From Dehalococcoidia bacterium (GTDB taxonomy: Bacteria; Chloroflexota; Dehalococcoidia; Lucifugimonadales; UBA3495), in the NCBI GenBank assembly GCA_022451925.1, contig JAKUNL010000011.1:1-42770 (forward strand): a DNA stretch of 42,770 bases, written 5' to 3'. Positions 6,715 to 14,796 of this stretch are shown in pieces (positions within the stretch are counted from its first letter, which is position 1; each line of letters opens with the position of its first letter). The translations under genes were made by a program, and so were the position numbers. Below the pieces are notes generated by a model, which made no database searches, was not told the DNA's origin, and saw only the letters and a program-made list of their open reading frames with translations.

Positions 6715-7506
6715 ATGGTTAGATTAGGCGGTACCGCTACAGTCGCGCATATGGAAGTTTTTCATGGGCTTGAGAAATTGTTCCGGAAACAGGGCATCGA
6801 CTTAGATTGGGTCTTATATTCCGGTTACGATGAGATGGTTGATGCGTTTGTTAAGGGTGAAATTGACTTGGCTTGGAACGGTCCGCTTAGTTATGTGAAG
6901 ATTAAGCGCCGGCTCTCCGATGCCTGTCGAGTTATCGCCATGCGAGATGTCGACGTCAACTTCACAACCTATTTCATCACCGCCTCTGGTTCAGGCATCA
7001 CCACCGTGGAAGATCTTAAAGGCCATACCTTTGCTTTTGGGAACCGTTCATCGGTGCAGGCGGGTTTGCTGGCGTATTTTTTCTTGAAGGATTCCGGCAT
7101 AGATCCCAGAAAGGATTTGGCCTACAGTAGTTTCTATAATGATCGAAAGTCGACTACAAAATCCGATGAACGGGACGTCGTTGAGCGGGTAATTTCTGGA
7201 GAATTTGATGCCGGAGCTGTCAGCCAAAAAGTGATGGAGGTAATGGCTGATGATGGTTCGCTAGACCGTGATAGTGTACATATATTCTGGTCTAGCCCTG
7301 GGTATAGCCATTGTTGCTTCACCTCTCAAAGCAATTTGTCTCCGGAACTAGTGGCCCGGATCGAGGCTGCGTTCTTATCGGTTACAGATGCAGACCCGAT
7401 TGGGAGATCAGTACTCGAGGGGGAGGATTGTGACCATTTTGTTCCGGGGATGGACATTGGTTGGGAATTGATTGAAAAAGCGGCCGAGGCCGAAGGCCTG
7501 ATATAA
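6715..7506 (+). CDS. PhnD-like substrate-binding domain protein without signal peptide
   Basis: This is a 263-residue protein of the phosphate/phosphonate-binding PhnD family (periplasmic binding fold type II). Seen: 'VLYSGYDEMVDAFVKGEIDLAWNGPLSYV' with the characteristic 'D-L-A-W-N-G-P', 'TTVEDLKGHTFAFGNRSSVQAGLL' matching 'dLkGk..afgd..S.sG', and 'VISGEFDAGAVS'. The ATG at 6715 has GAGGAGG 5 bases upstream, so the absence of any signal peptide or lipobox appears real. No permease or ATPase gene is adjacent. Without export it may be a cytoplasmic sensor or an enzyme; related non-transport uses of this fold include thiamine-precursor proteins. Probably co-transcribed with the upstream aminotransferase. 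Ligand unknown. Confidence 0.75.
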   Translation: MVRLGGTATVAHMEVFHGLEKLFRKQGIDLDWVLYSGYDEMVDAFVKGEIDLAWNGPLSYVKIKRRLSDACRVIAMRDVDVNFTTYFITASGSGITTVEDLKGHTFAFGNRSSVQAGLLAYFFLKDSGIDPRKDLAYSSFYNDRKSTTKSDERDVVERVISGEFDAGAVSQKVMEVMADDGSLDRDSVHIFWSSPGYSHCCFTSQSNLSPELVARIEAAFLSVTDADPIGRSVLEGEDCDHFVPGMDIGWELIEKAAEAEGLI

Positions 7507-7546
7507 TTTTTAACCCGGTCAATCTTCTTTTATTGATAAGGGCGTA

Positions 7547-8494
7547 CTATGTATCAGGTTGATCCGGTGCGTTTCTGAGGATGTCTTCTAAAGCCAAGTT
7601 CAACGCAGGATCCATATCAACAATTGTCTCAAATGGCACAAAGTTAAAGTCGACCTTGGCCCGGTCTATTAGGTCTTTGGCTGCGGGATTAGTCTCCGAG
7701 ATTTTCTCCAATGTTTCCACAAGCTGTTGGGATTCTTTCTCGCCAAGGGATAATAGTTCGGACAGGTCTATATCAAGTTCAAACATGGGTTTCAGCCGTC
7801 GCATTATGTCGTAGAAAGAACGGTGATCTAGGTTGATACCAACCGGGTCGTTGTTGGATGTTAAGAAAGGGTACATGGGGGCCATGGCGCCTATCCTAAG
7901 CATCTCACATTCCGGATGTTCATAGTGAGCGATAGTCACCAGGGCCATGGCTATGGTTGGTCCATTGCGACTTTGAGAGCCGTAATTGGAGTAACGTAGC
8001 CCGAATTTGTCCAGAGTCTCTTTCATGTCGGACCGGCTATAGATGCAACTCACACTACGTTCCATCTCAGGCGGTGCCGCACCGTTGTAGCCTTCAACAG
8101 CTACGATCTTGGGAGAACCTAGTTCTTCCACTGCTTTGAAGAAAGCTTCACCGTATACGTCAATACGAAACCATGGTTCCTGGCCTAAGAAGATAATCAG
8201 GCCATTTCCTGCATCGTAGAATTGGTTGCGCCGGGTCATGGGTTGGATGGGGAGACCTTCGTTGTAAGCGACCCTAGGGCGGTAGGTGTCATGGGTTCCA
8301 GGTACTTGGAAAGGGTAGCATAGCTTGGATACCTCTGGGCCCATTTCGCCGATCTTTTTAGCGCCTAACTTGCTGATTAGATAGCGAGGCAATCCACCGG
8401 AAATTTCGCCGCCGTCCGACCATTGTCTCCGCCATCCAGCAATCAGAATTTTTGCCATTGGTTTTGAATCAAAGTTTAATAACTCTTCTGCCAT
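7547..8494 (-). CDS. PAC2 family protein
   Basis: This is a 315-residue protein of the PAC2 (proteasome-assembly-chaperone-2-like) family found widely in Actinobacteria, Archaea and Chloroflexota. The family pattern is visible: 'ILIAGWRRQWSDGGEISGGLPRYLISKLGAKKIGEM', 'LIIFLGQEPWFRID', 'IVAVEGYNGAAPP', and a conserved 'AHYEHPECEMLRIGAMAPMYPF' segment. PAC2 proteins have an alpha/beta fold and mostly unknown roles, possibly as chaperones or ligand-binding proteins. The ATG at 8494 is preceded by only a weak GAGTGA-like site; ATG at 8458 is an alternative. It is convergent with the PhnD-like gene, 40 bases apart. Confidence 0.75.
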   Translation of the reverse strand: MAEELLNFDSKPMAKILIAGWRRQWSDGGEISGGLPRYLISKLGAKKIGEMGPEVSKLCYPFQVPGTHDTYRPRVAYNEGLPIQPMTRRNQFYDAGNGLIIFLGQEPWFRIDVYGEAFFKAVEELGSPKIVAVEGYNGAAPPEMERSVSCIYSRSDMKETLDKFGLRYSNYGSQSRNGPTIAMALVTIAHYEHPECEMLRIGAMAPMYPFLTSNNDPVGINLDHRSFYDIMRRLKPMFELDIDLSELLSLGEKESQQLVETLEKISETNPAAKDLIDRAKVDFNFVPFETIVDMDPALNLALEDILRNAPDQPDT

Positions 8495-8699
8495 AGCCCA
8501 TCACTCAACTTTTGTACCTGCTGTTGTTGTCAGTTAGTCCCAAATGGCTAACTCAGACTTGTAAACTAGATCGGCTACGCAGATACCCACAGGATTATGC
8601 TTCAGGTGTCGTAGCCTATCATTTTGACAGAGCACTTAGTCATCCGCAATCGGAGGTTATATCTGCCTCATGAAGACATTGAAATGCGGAAACGCTGCC

Positions 8700-8729
8700 T
8701 TGACACCTTTCTCAGCTCGTTCGTAAGAT
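8700..8729 (+). promoter_or_regulatory. Promoter of tRNA-Arg
   Basis: TTGACA (8700-8705), 18-base spacer, TAAGAT (8724-8729), ending 21 bases ahead of the tRNA 5' end. Strong -35, good -10. Confidence 0.7.
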
Positions 8730-8750
8730 AGCCATGAGCGGCTCTTATGT

Positions 8751-8826
8751 GCCCCGGTAGCTCAGTGGATAGAGCATCTGTCTTCTAAACAGAGGGTCGT
8801 GGGTTCGAATCCCACCTGGGGCACCA
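8751..8826 (+). tRNA. tRNA-Arg (TCT anticodon)
   Basis: Acceptor GCCCCGG pairs with CTGGGGC (one G-T). The anticodon arm is CTGTC-TTCTAAA-type with anticodon TCT, the T-loop reads GGTTCGAATCC, the discriminator is A, and CCA is encoded at 8824-8826. It decodes AGA/AGG. Confidence 0.95.
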
Positions 8827-8937
8827 TATACTCTAATTGGTGTTATCGCGGTCGCTGATGACGGGAAAGGGATACTGACGGGCCACTATGATATTGTTTT
8901 AGGCAGACCCTGAGGAATAGTCAGATATCTACGTTTA

Positions 8938-10122
8938 TTATCCGAATGCAGGTGCATTTCTCATCTTTAATCCTGCTACGGATGCTGAGAGCACAGCGGC
9001 GCCCAAATAGAGGAGTCCCACTGCTGAGAATCCGCCCAATGACAGCATAAGTCCCCCTGCAGAGGCGCCTATAACGCCACCAAATTGATTGCTGGTGGAA
9101 AACATACCGCCTGCGGTACCTCTAGATTCACCAGCTAAGCGCATCATCATTGTCATCAATATCGGCATGGAAACGGACACCAATGTAGATGCAATGAAAG
9201 CCATTAAGACTATTATCCAAGCGGATGCCTCCAGAGCGAATAGGATTCCGACTACTATTCCGCCACACAGGTTTATACATACCAACCAGTCGAACTTACG
9301 ATTTCTTCCAGCAATGAATCCCCCAGAGAAACTACCGATTACGGCACCGATGCCTATCAAAGCGAGCCCCGGAGCTGTGCTTGCTTCGTCCCAACCGTAG
9401 CTTTCAATCATGTAGGCAGCAAAGTAGGTAGTAAGCCCAAGGAGAACTGCCTGCTGAGCGGAATTAGATATGAGCACGTACCAAGGCGCGGACTGACGAG
9501 CTATGACCTTAAAGCGACGGAAGAGATCTATGCTTTGGCCTAAATTTCTTTTGCTTGAAGGTAGCCACAACCATAGTGAGATCCAAAGTGCCAGCGATAG
9601 ACCGCCAGTGATGTAAAAAGGCATTCTCCAGCCACCTAGATGACCTAGCAAAGCGATTGCTGGGACTCCCAGCGCGACACCCACCCAACTTGACGCAGTT
9701 ATAAAGCCGACGGCTTTTCCTACTTTGTCAGGCGGTAGGCTGTCGGCCATTGCGGCCATTATAGTGGGAGGAAGCATGGCTGATCCAACGCCGGTAATGA
9801 GCCGTGTCGCGAGAAGAGAACCGTAGCTCCATGCCGCTCCTGCACCTAAGACTCCCAGGGCCATGAGTAATAAACCGATCAGGAGCACCGGTCGTCTACC
9901 GTATGTATCTGAAATTGGGCCGACCAACGGCGCAGTTATTCCCCAGGTTATAAAAGTGGCCGCGGCTAGTTGTCCTACTACTGCAATGGAAGTGTCAAAA
10001 TCATATGCCAATTCCACTAAGAGCGGTCCAAGCATCAACATTGAAGCTCTGACCATAAACACTGCTGCGGCAAATGATAGAAGCGTCCACAATGAGACTC
10101 CACGTTGTTGGGCTGAAGTCAA
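8938..10122 (-). CDS. Major facilitator superfamily transporter
   Basis: 394 residues from a TTG at 10122 with GGAG five bases upstream. About 12 hydrophobic helices are visible. The MFS loop 2-3 signature appears as 'G-P-I-S-D-T-Y-G-R-R-P-V-L' near residues 66-79, and helix 4-5 contains 'RLITGVGSAMLPPTIMAAMAD'. The overall pattern resembles the drug/sugar DHA-like exporters (AraJ/NepI type), but substrate cannot be told. It stands alone between tRNA-Arg and the peptide-type ABC genes, transcribed away from the latter. Confidence 0.88.
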   Translation of the reverse strand: MTSAQQRGVSLWTLLSFAAAVFMVRASMLMLGPLLVELAYDFDTSIAVVGQLAAATFITWGITAPLVGPISDTYGRRPVLLIGLLLMALGVLGAGAAWSYGSLLATRLITGVGSAMLPPTIMAAMADSLPPDKVGKAVGFITASSWVGVALGVPAIALLGHLGGWRMPFYITGGLSLALWISLWLWLPSSKRNLGQSIDLFRRFKVIARQSAPWYVLISNSAQQAVLLGLTTYFAAYMIESYGWDEASTAPGLALIGIGAVIGSFSGGFIAGRNRKFDWLVCINLCGGIVVGILFALEASAWIIVLMAFIASTLVSVSMPILMTMMMRLAGESRGTAGGMFSTSNQFGGVIGASAGGLMLSLGGFSAVGLLYLGAAVLSASVAGLKMRNAPAFG

Positions 10123-10651
10123 AACTACTCCACGGTGATACCAAAGGCTCAGCTTGCACTCCTATTCATGGAGTCAGCGGTGTCTACTATTGTAGCCCAA
10201 AGGCCAAAACGGAAAAGAGCGTACTATGGTAAGAATTAGGCAGCCTACTGGTGGGACGTGGCCACGACAATGGATTCCTAGCTTCGGTGTTTCTGTATTT
10301 ATAGATTGATCAGGCGATAGATTGCGACAATACGTCACAGATATGGTTTGGTACCAGATGAAAAAACGTCGAGATGGATAAACGGGAAGGGAACGTGTAT
10401 CGTCGTCAGCTATTTTCGTTACGCAAGCGCTGTAGTCAATCTGCATTATCATAGATTCAGAATAATCCCGGAGTCGGTTTGTTGGCGTGCGATTGCTAAG
10501 CTAATAACGGTTCTGGTAAGCGACGTACCTATTCCCAAGATTAATTTCTATATCGTCCAATAGTGTTTTGCTCCATATGGGTTAATATGGTAGTGTGGCG
10601 TCGGTCAGCACGCTGAGGACCTGGGATAAATATGATTTACGAGCGGAATAG
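10123..10651. other. Intergenic region with no gene seen; one inverted repeat
   Basis: This is a 529-base spacer between the divergent MFS and ABC ATPase genes. Frames at 10174-10452 (minus) and 10348-10563 (plus) lack RBS and any family resemblance. The only structure I see is CCATAT (10573-10578) and ATATGG (10585-10590), a small inverted repeat 62 bases ahead of the ATPase start that could be an operator. Confidence 0.5.
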
Positions 10652-11638
10652 ATGACTGAAAAAGACACCGTAATGGAGGTAAACGACCTCCATACCTATT
10701 TCTTCAACCGCCGAGGCGTCACTAAAGCGGTAGACGGAGTCAGTTTCTCGATTCACGAGGGGGAAACCTTAGGCATCGTGGGAGAATCTGGATGCGGCAA
10801 GACGATGACTGCACTCTCCCTTCTTCGGTTGATACCAAAGCCAGCCGCTCGGATCGTCTCTGGGGAGATATTGTTAGACGGACAAGACCTGGTTTCTCTC
10901 TCTGATAGCGAAATGAGAGAGGTTCGTGGGCGTAAGATATCCATGATTCTTCAAGATCCTCAGACTTCGCTGAACCCTGTCTTCACCATTGGCAACCAGT
11001 TGATTGAGGCTCTTGGGGCACGTGGCAAAAGAGGACGGAAAGAGATGGTGGCCCAGGCGATGGAAGGGCTTAGAAATGTGAAGGTAGCAGCCCCGGAACG
11101 TCGACTGGAAGACTATCCTCATCAGATGAGTGGTGGCATGAAGCAACGAGTGATTGGTGCGATTGCCGTTTCAGCGTCTCCAAAGATTATCATCGCCGAT
11201 GAACCTACGACCGCTCTTGATGTGACTATACAGCTGCAATACTTGAGACTCCTAAAAGAGATTCAAGCAGAGACTGGACTGGCCATTATATTCATCACCC
11301 ACGATTTTGGAATCGTTGCTCGAATGTGCGATCGTGTGGCTGTGATGTACGCCGGCAGAATAGTAGAACAGGCTGACGTGAGAGATCTGTTCAACAAACC
11401 TCATCACCCATATACCCAGGCTCTGATGGACTCTGTGCCAAAGATGGATCGTACCGATCGTCTGCGTGCCATTGATGGACAACCACCGCCCCTTTGGGAC
11501 TTACCAGAGGGATGCCGGTTCGCATCCAGGTGCAGCAACGTAAAAGACTTGTGTCGAAATGAATACCCCAACACGAGTTTACTTGACAATAACCATTCAG
11601 TTGCGTGTTGGATGACCCAGACAGAATGGAATAATTAG
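10652..11638 (+). CDS. Oligopeptide/dipeptide-type ABC transporter ATPase (OppD/DppD-like)
   Basis: This 328-residue ATPase powers a peptide/nickel/opine-family importer on the cytoplasmic side. Walker A GESGCGKT (44-51), Q-loop Gln101 in 'ILQDPQTSLNP', signature M-S-G-G-M-K-Q (159-165), Walker B 'IIIADEPTTALD' (179-190) and switch His217 are all intact. The C-terminal oligopeptide-transporter extension has 'PEGCRFASRCSNVKDLC' with three Cys, as in OppD/DppD where a further Cys completes an iron-sulfur-like site. It is followed 17 bases later by the partner ATPase and faces the matching permease and receptor genes across a convergent junction. Confidence 0.93.
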   Translation: MTEKDTVMEVNDLHTYFFNRRGVTKAVDGVSFSIHEGETLGIVGESGCGKTMTALSLLRLIPKPAARIVSGEILLDGQDLVSLSDSEMREVRGRKISMILQDPQTSLNPVFTIGNQLIEALGARGKRGRKEMVAQAMEGLRNVKVAAPERRLEDYPHQMSGGMKQRVIGAIAVSASPKIIIADEPTTALDVTIQLQYLRLLKEIQAETGLAIIFITHDFGIVARMCDRVAVMYAGRIVEQADVRDLFNKPHHPYTQALMDSVPKMDRTDRLRAIDGQPPPLWDLPEGCRFASRCSNVKDLCRNEYPNTSLLDNNHSVACWMTQTEWNN

Positions 11639-11655
11639 CTGTAGAGGGAATTTAC

Positions 11656-12627
11656 TTGCCTGAAGAATTGCTACGGGCGCAAAATCTTGAGAAACACTTC
11701 CCTGTAACCAAGGGCCTGGTATTGATGAAGACGGTTGGCCACGTCCGTGCCGTTGATGGTGTCGACTTCACTATCAATACAGGTGAGACGATGGGGCTGG
11801 TCGGAGAGTCTGGATGCGGTAAGACCACCACCTCCAAGTTGCTTCTGCGCCTGGAAAATCCAACCGGAGGGCAAATCTATCTGGAAGGTGAAGACATCCA
11901 GACCTTTACCGGATCAAAATTCAAGGAATATCGAACCCAGGTCCAAGCGGTGTTTCAAGATCCTTGGTCGTCATTGAGCCCTAGGATGAAGGTCAAAGAT
12001 ATTGTTTCTGAGGCTCTGGTCGTTAATCGGGATGTTACCCAAAAAGACGCCTATGATCGAGTTAAAGAGGTAATGGAGCAAGTGGGACTAGCTCCAGAGC
12101 AGGCAGAATTGTACCCTCATGAATTTAGCGGCGGTCAGAGACAGCGGATAGCGGTGGCCAGCGCACTAGCGTCCTCCCCAAAGCTTATCATCCTTGATGA
12201 GCCAGTATCAGCATTGGATGTTTCGATTCGTGCGCAGGTTATGAACCTGCTGGTGGATCTCCAGCAAGAAACTGGTGTTGCGTTCTTGTTAGTGGCCCAT
12301 AACCTGGCGACAGTGCGTTATATGGCGCAGCAGACTGCTGTGATGTACTTGGGTAAGATTGTGGAGCACAGTCCCACAGAAGAACTTTATGAGAACCCGC
12401 TACACCCCTACACTAAGGCGCTATTTTCTGCGGCTCTTCCCGCCCACCCTGACGATTTGGGTGAAGAGATAGTGCTCGTAGGTGAAGTTCCTTCGCCGAT
12501 CAACCCACCGTCGGGTTGCAATTTCCACCCACGGTGTCCGTTCGCTATGGATCGCTGTTCGGTGGAAGAGCCGGTCATGAAGGACATGGGCGGCAACCAC
12601 TTACTATCATGCCACTTATACGATTAG
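11656..12627 (+). CDS. Oligopeptide/dipeptide-type ABC transporter ATPase (OppF/DppF-like)
   Basis: This is the second ATPase of the importer: 323 residues from a TTG at 11656 behind AGAGGGA. Walker A GESGCGKT (50-57), '[13 protein letters not shown]', signature F-S-G-G-Q-R-Q, Walker B '[12 protein letters not shown]', and switch His in 'VAHNLATV' (Asn follows instead of the more common Asp). The C-terminus carries '[17 protein letters not shown]', the OppF Cys motif. OppD/OppF proteins act as a heterodimer under the two permeases. Substrate is unknown; dipeptides, oligopeptides, nickel or opines are all possible. Confidence 0.93.
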   Translation: MPEELLRAQNLEKHFPVTKGLVLMKTVGHVRAVDGVDFTINTGETMGLVGESGCGKTTTSKLLLRLENPTGGQIYLEGEDIQTFTGSKFKEYRTQVQAVFQDPWSSLSPRMKVKDIVSEALVVNRDVTQKDAYDRVKEVMEQVGLAPEQAELYPHEFSGGQRQRIAVASALASSPKLIILDEPVSALDVSIRAQVMNLLVDLQQETGVAFLLVAHNLATVRYMAQQTAVMYLGKIVEHSPTEELYENPLHPYTKALFSAALPAHPDDLGEEIVLVGEVPSPINPPSGCNFHPRCPFAMDRCSVEEPVMKDMGGNHLLSCHLYD

Positions 12628-12794
12628 CTACTTGAGGGGCAAATAACTCTGATTACTCCATGCTGGAATTCTAGTCTTCAGACGACATCCATATCTGTCC
12701 AAAAGCTAACACCTTGGATAAAGGAATTTGCGCATGGGAGAGAGAAAGTCAGAGTATGCTAGGGGTTTATATAAGAGCCTTATGAGAGCACAAG

Positions 12795-12838
12795 GAAACC
12801 GCAGAATACTAAGGGATAAGATCGAATTCAGCGGTTTC
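12795..12838. terminator. Possible hairpin in the convergent junction of the ABC genes
   Basis: GAAACCGC (12795-12802) and GCGGTTTC (12831-12838) form an 8-bp perfect inverted repeat with a 28-base spacer inside the 229-base gap between the two convergent halves of the transporter locus. The long loop makes it a weak terminator candidate. Confidence 0.3.
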
Positions 12839-12856
12839 GTCGAAACTGGACTATGT

Positions 12857-13753
12857 CTAGATACTGCGTTGTTTGGGATCTAGACGTTCTCTTAACCAAT
12901 CTCCAGAGAGATTGAATGCAAGAACCACTAGCATAATTGCAATGCCAGGCGCGGTTGTTACCCACCAAGCGGTGGATACATATTCTCGGCCATCTGCCAA
13001 CATGGAACCCCACGCTGGTGTTGGCGGGGGTATTCCGGCGCCTAAGAAGCTCAATGAGGCTTCTACTATGATTACCCAACCAACCTGTAGTGTCAGTAGG
13101 ACGATCAATGTAGGCATAACGTTGGGTAAGAGGTGTCGCATCATGATACGCCAATCTGAAGCGCCAGAAACTCGGGCTCGGGCAATGAAATCACGTTGCA
13201 TTAGACCCAGAACTTCGCCGCGGATTACACGGGCGTAGCGGGCCCAAAGGACCAGTGAAATGGCGACAATCACGTTCATCATGCTAGGTCCAATCACCAT
13301 TACCAGTAATATCGCGAAGAGGATGAGCGGGAATGCCAGCGTGATGTCGGCCAATCGCATCAGTAGAGTGTCGACCTTACCGCCATAGAATCCTGCGGTC
13401 AATCCAACTAGAGTCCCGAATCCGCCGCCTATGGTCAATGCAGCGCCAGCAATGATGACTGACACTCTTGTACCGTAGATAATCCTAGTGAGTACATCAC
13501 GTCCCAGTGGATCGGTACCCAAAGGATGAGAGAATGTTCCTCCGTCCTGCCAGAATGGCGGAATCAGGCGGTTTGGTAGGCTGACTTTATGTGCGTCATG
13601 GAAGGTTATCAAATCTGCAAGAATCGCAGAAAGAATGAAGACCACAATTATGAAGAGCGGTATCAGAGGCGCGCCTTTTAGACTTATGAACGCCTTCTTC
13701 CAGACGCTTATTTGGACTGCTTGTATTGCTGCGTTGTCTACTACTACGGCCAT
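12857..13753 (-). CDS. Peptide-type ABC transporter permease (DppC/OppC-like)
   Basis: 298 residues. An N-terminal tail and helix are followed by the OppC N-domain pattern 'HPLGTDPLGRDVLTRIIYGTRVSVIIA' near residues 79-105, then a BPD_transp_1 core with the ATPase-contact loop 'ARARVSGASDWRIMMRHLLPNVMP' (EAA-like loop). It forms the transmembrane pore with the DppB-like partner encoded 7 bases upstream. The ATG at 13753 is the last cistron of the receptor-permease-permease operon. Confidence 0.93.
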   Translation of the reverse strand: MAVVVDNAAIQAVQISVWKKAFISLKGAPLIPLFIIVVFILSAILADLITFHDAHKVSLPNRLIPPFWQDGGTFSHPLGTDPLGRDVLTRIIYGTRVSVIIAGAALTIGGGFGTLVGLTAGFYGGKVDTLLMRLADITLAFPLILFAILLVMVIGPSMMNVIVAISLVLWARYARVIRGEVLGLMQRDFIARARVSGASDWRIMMRHLLPNVMPTLIVLLTLQVGWVIIVEASLSFLGAGIPPPTPAWGSMLADGREYVSTAWWVTTAPGIAIMLVVLAFNLSGDWLRERLDPKQRSI

Positions 13754-13760
13754 ATTAACC

Positions 13761-14678
13761 CTATTGGAGCCTGATTCTAGGGTCTAGGTATGCGTAAGCA
13801 ATATCCACCATCAAACTGGTGGTGATCACTATTGCGGCCGATATCATCACCACTGCTTGAACGACCGGGAAATCCCTAAACACGATTCCTTGGAATAATA
13901 AACGTCCCATGCCTGGCCAGGCAAATACAACCTCAACCAGGATACCCAGCGTAATTAGTATGGCGATATAGATACCGCCCAAAGTCACGACACTTATCAA
14001 CGAGTTCCGTAAGGCGTGTTTCCAAATCACCTTGAACTCGGTTAGACCTTTGATCCGGGCCAGTTTTATGTATTCGCTATCCATCGCTTCCAATAGACTG
14101 GATCTCAATAATCTGGTAATAGCCGCGACAGTGAAGAATCCCAGACTAAAGGCTGGCATGATGTAGTTGGTTAACCCGCCCATGCCAGAACTGGGCAGCC
14201 AGCCTAATTTGACTGTAAATAACTGTATCAAAAGCATGCCCAACCAGAAGACGGGAATCGCTTGGCCTAACACTGCAATTCCAGTACAAAGGGTATCTAT
14301 CCAAGTTCCTTTGTATACGGCTGATAGCACGCCTAAGGGCAATGAGATGAGGATGACTATTACAAATGCCGCCCCAATCAATTTGATCGAGTTGGGAAGC
14401 CTATCAGAAATCAGTTCTGAGACAGGGGTCTTACTTCGTAGGGAGTCCCCGAAACTACCGTGGGCGTAATCGTTGATGAAAAGTCCGTATTGGACAACCA
14501 AGGGTTTATCAGTCCCCATGGCACGTTGCAGGTCTTCTAGGGCCTCTATCCCCGCATCAGGTGGCAACATCAAAAGCGCCGGGTCTCCGGTTAGCCTGAC
14601 CATCAGGAATATTATGATGGAGAGCACAAATAACGCTAGTGCGGCTTCGCCAGCGCGTCTGATTATGTATCGTTGCAT
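13761..14678 (-). CDS. Peptide-type ABC transporter permease (DppB/OppB-like)
   Basis: 305 residues starting 'MQRYIIRRAGEAALALFVLS', the typical DppB first helix. It contains 'AMGTDKPLVVQYGLFINDYAHGSFGDSLRSKTPVSELISDRLPNSIKL', diagnostic for this family, and the cytoplasmic EAA-like loop 'LARIKGLTEFKVIWKHALRNSLISV'. Five to six membrane helices are expected. It pairs with the DppC-like permease. A strong intercistronic hairpin separates it from the receptor gene. Confidence 0.93.
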   Translation of the reverse strand: MQRYIIRRAGEAALALFVLSIIIFLMVRLTGDPALLMLPPDAGIEALEDLQRAMGTDKPLVVQYGLFINDYAHGSFGDSLRSKTPVSELISDRLPNSIKLIGAAFVIVILISLPLGVLSAVYKGTWIDTLCTGIAVLGQAIPVFWLGMLLIQLFTVKLGWLPSSGMGGLTNYIMPAFSLGFFTVAAITRLLRSSLLEAMDSEYIKLARIKGLTEFKVIWKHALRNSLISVVTLGGIYIAILITLGILVEVVFAWPGMGRLLFQGIVFRDFPVVQAVVMISAAIVITTSLMVDIAYAYLDPRIRLQ

Positions 14679-14754
14679 ACGATTCTACCGCTAGTGAAAT
14701 TGTCCCGGGGTTTGGATGTGAAGAATGTTATGGAGTTCTAAATGTGTTTGATGA

Positions 14755-14791
14755 AATAACCTCCCTGGAGACGCGCTCCAGGGAGGTTATT
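14755..14791 (-). terminator. Perfect 16-bp intercistronic hairpin after the binding-protein gene
   Basis: Arms at 14755-14770 and 14776-14791 are perfectly complementary over 16 bp (core CTCCCTGGAG / CTCCAGGGAG) with the 5-base loop ACGCG. It starts 5 bases beyond the binding-protein stop and ends 77 bases before the permease start. Such hairpins typically stabilise the receptor mRNA and reduce read-through, giving more receptor than permease. Confidence 0.85.
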
Positions 14792-14796
14792 AAGGT

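Noticed and set aside
8751-8826. tRNA-Arg as an integration site with a mobile element beside it
   Set aside because: No integrase gene and no repeated copy of the tRNA 3' end that I can find in the window.
10174-10563. Two overlapping frames in the large spacer before the peptide-type ATPase
   Set aside because: No RBS, no family resemblance, opposite strands overlapping each other.
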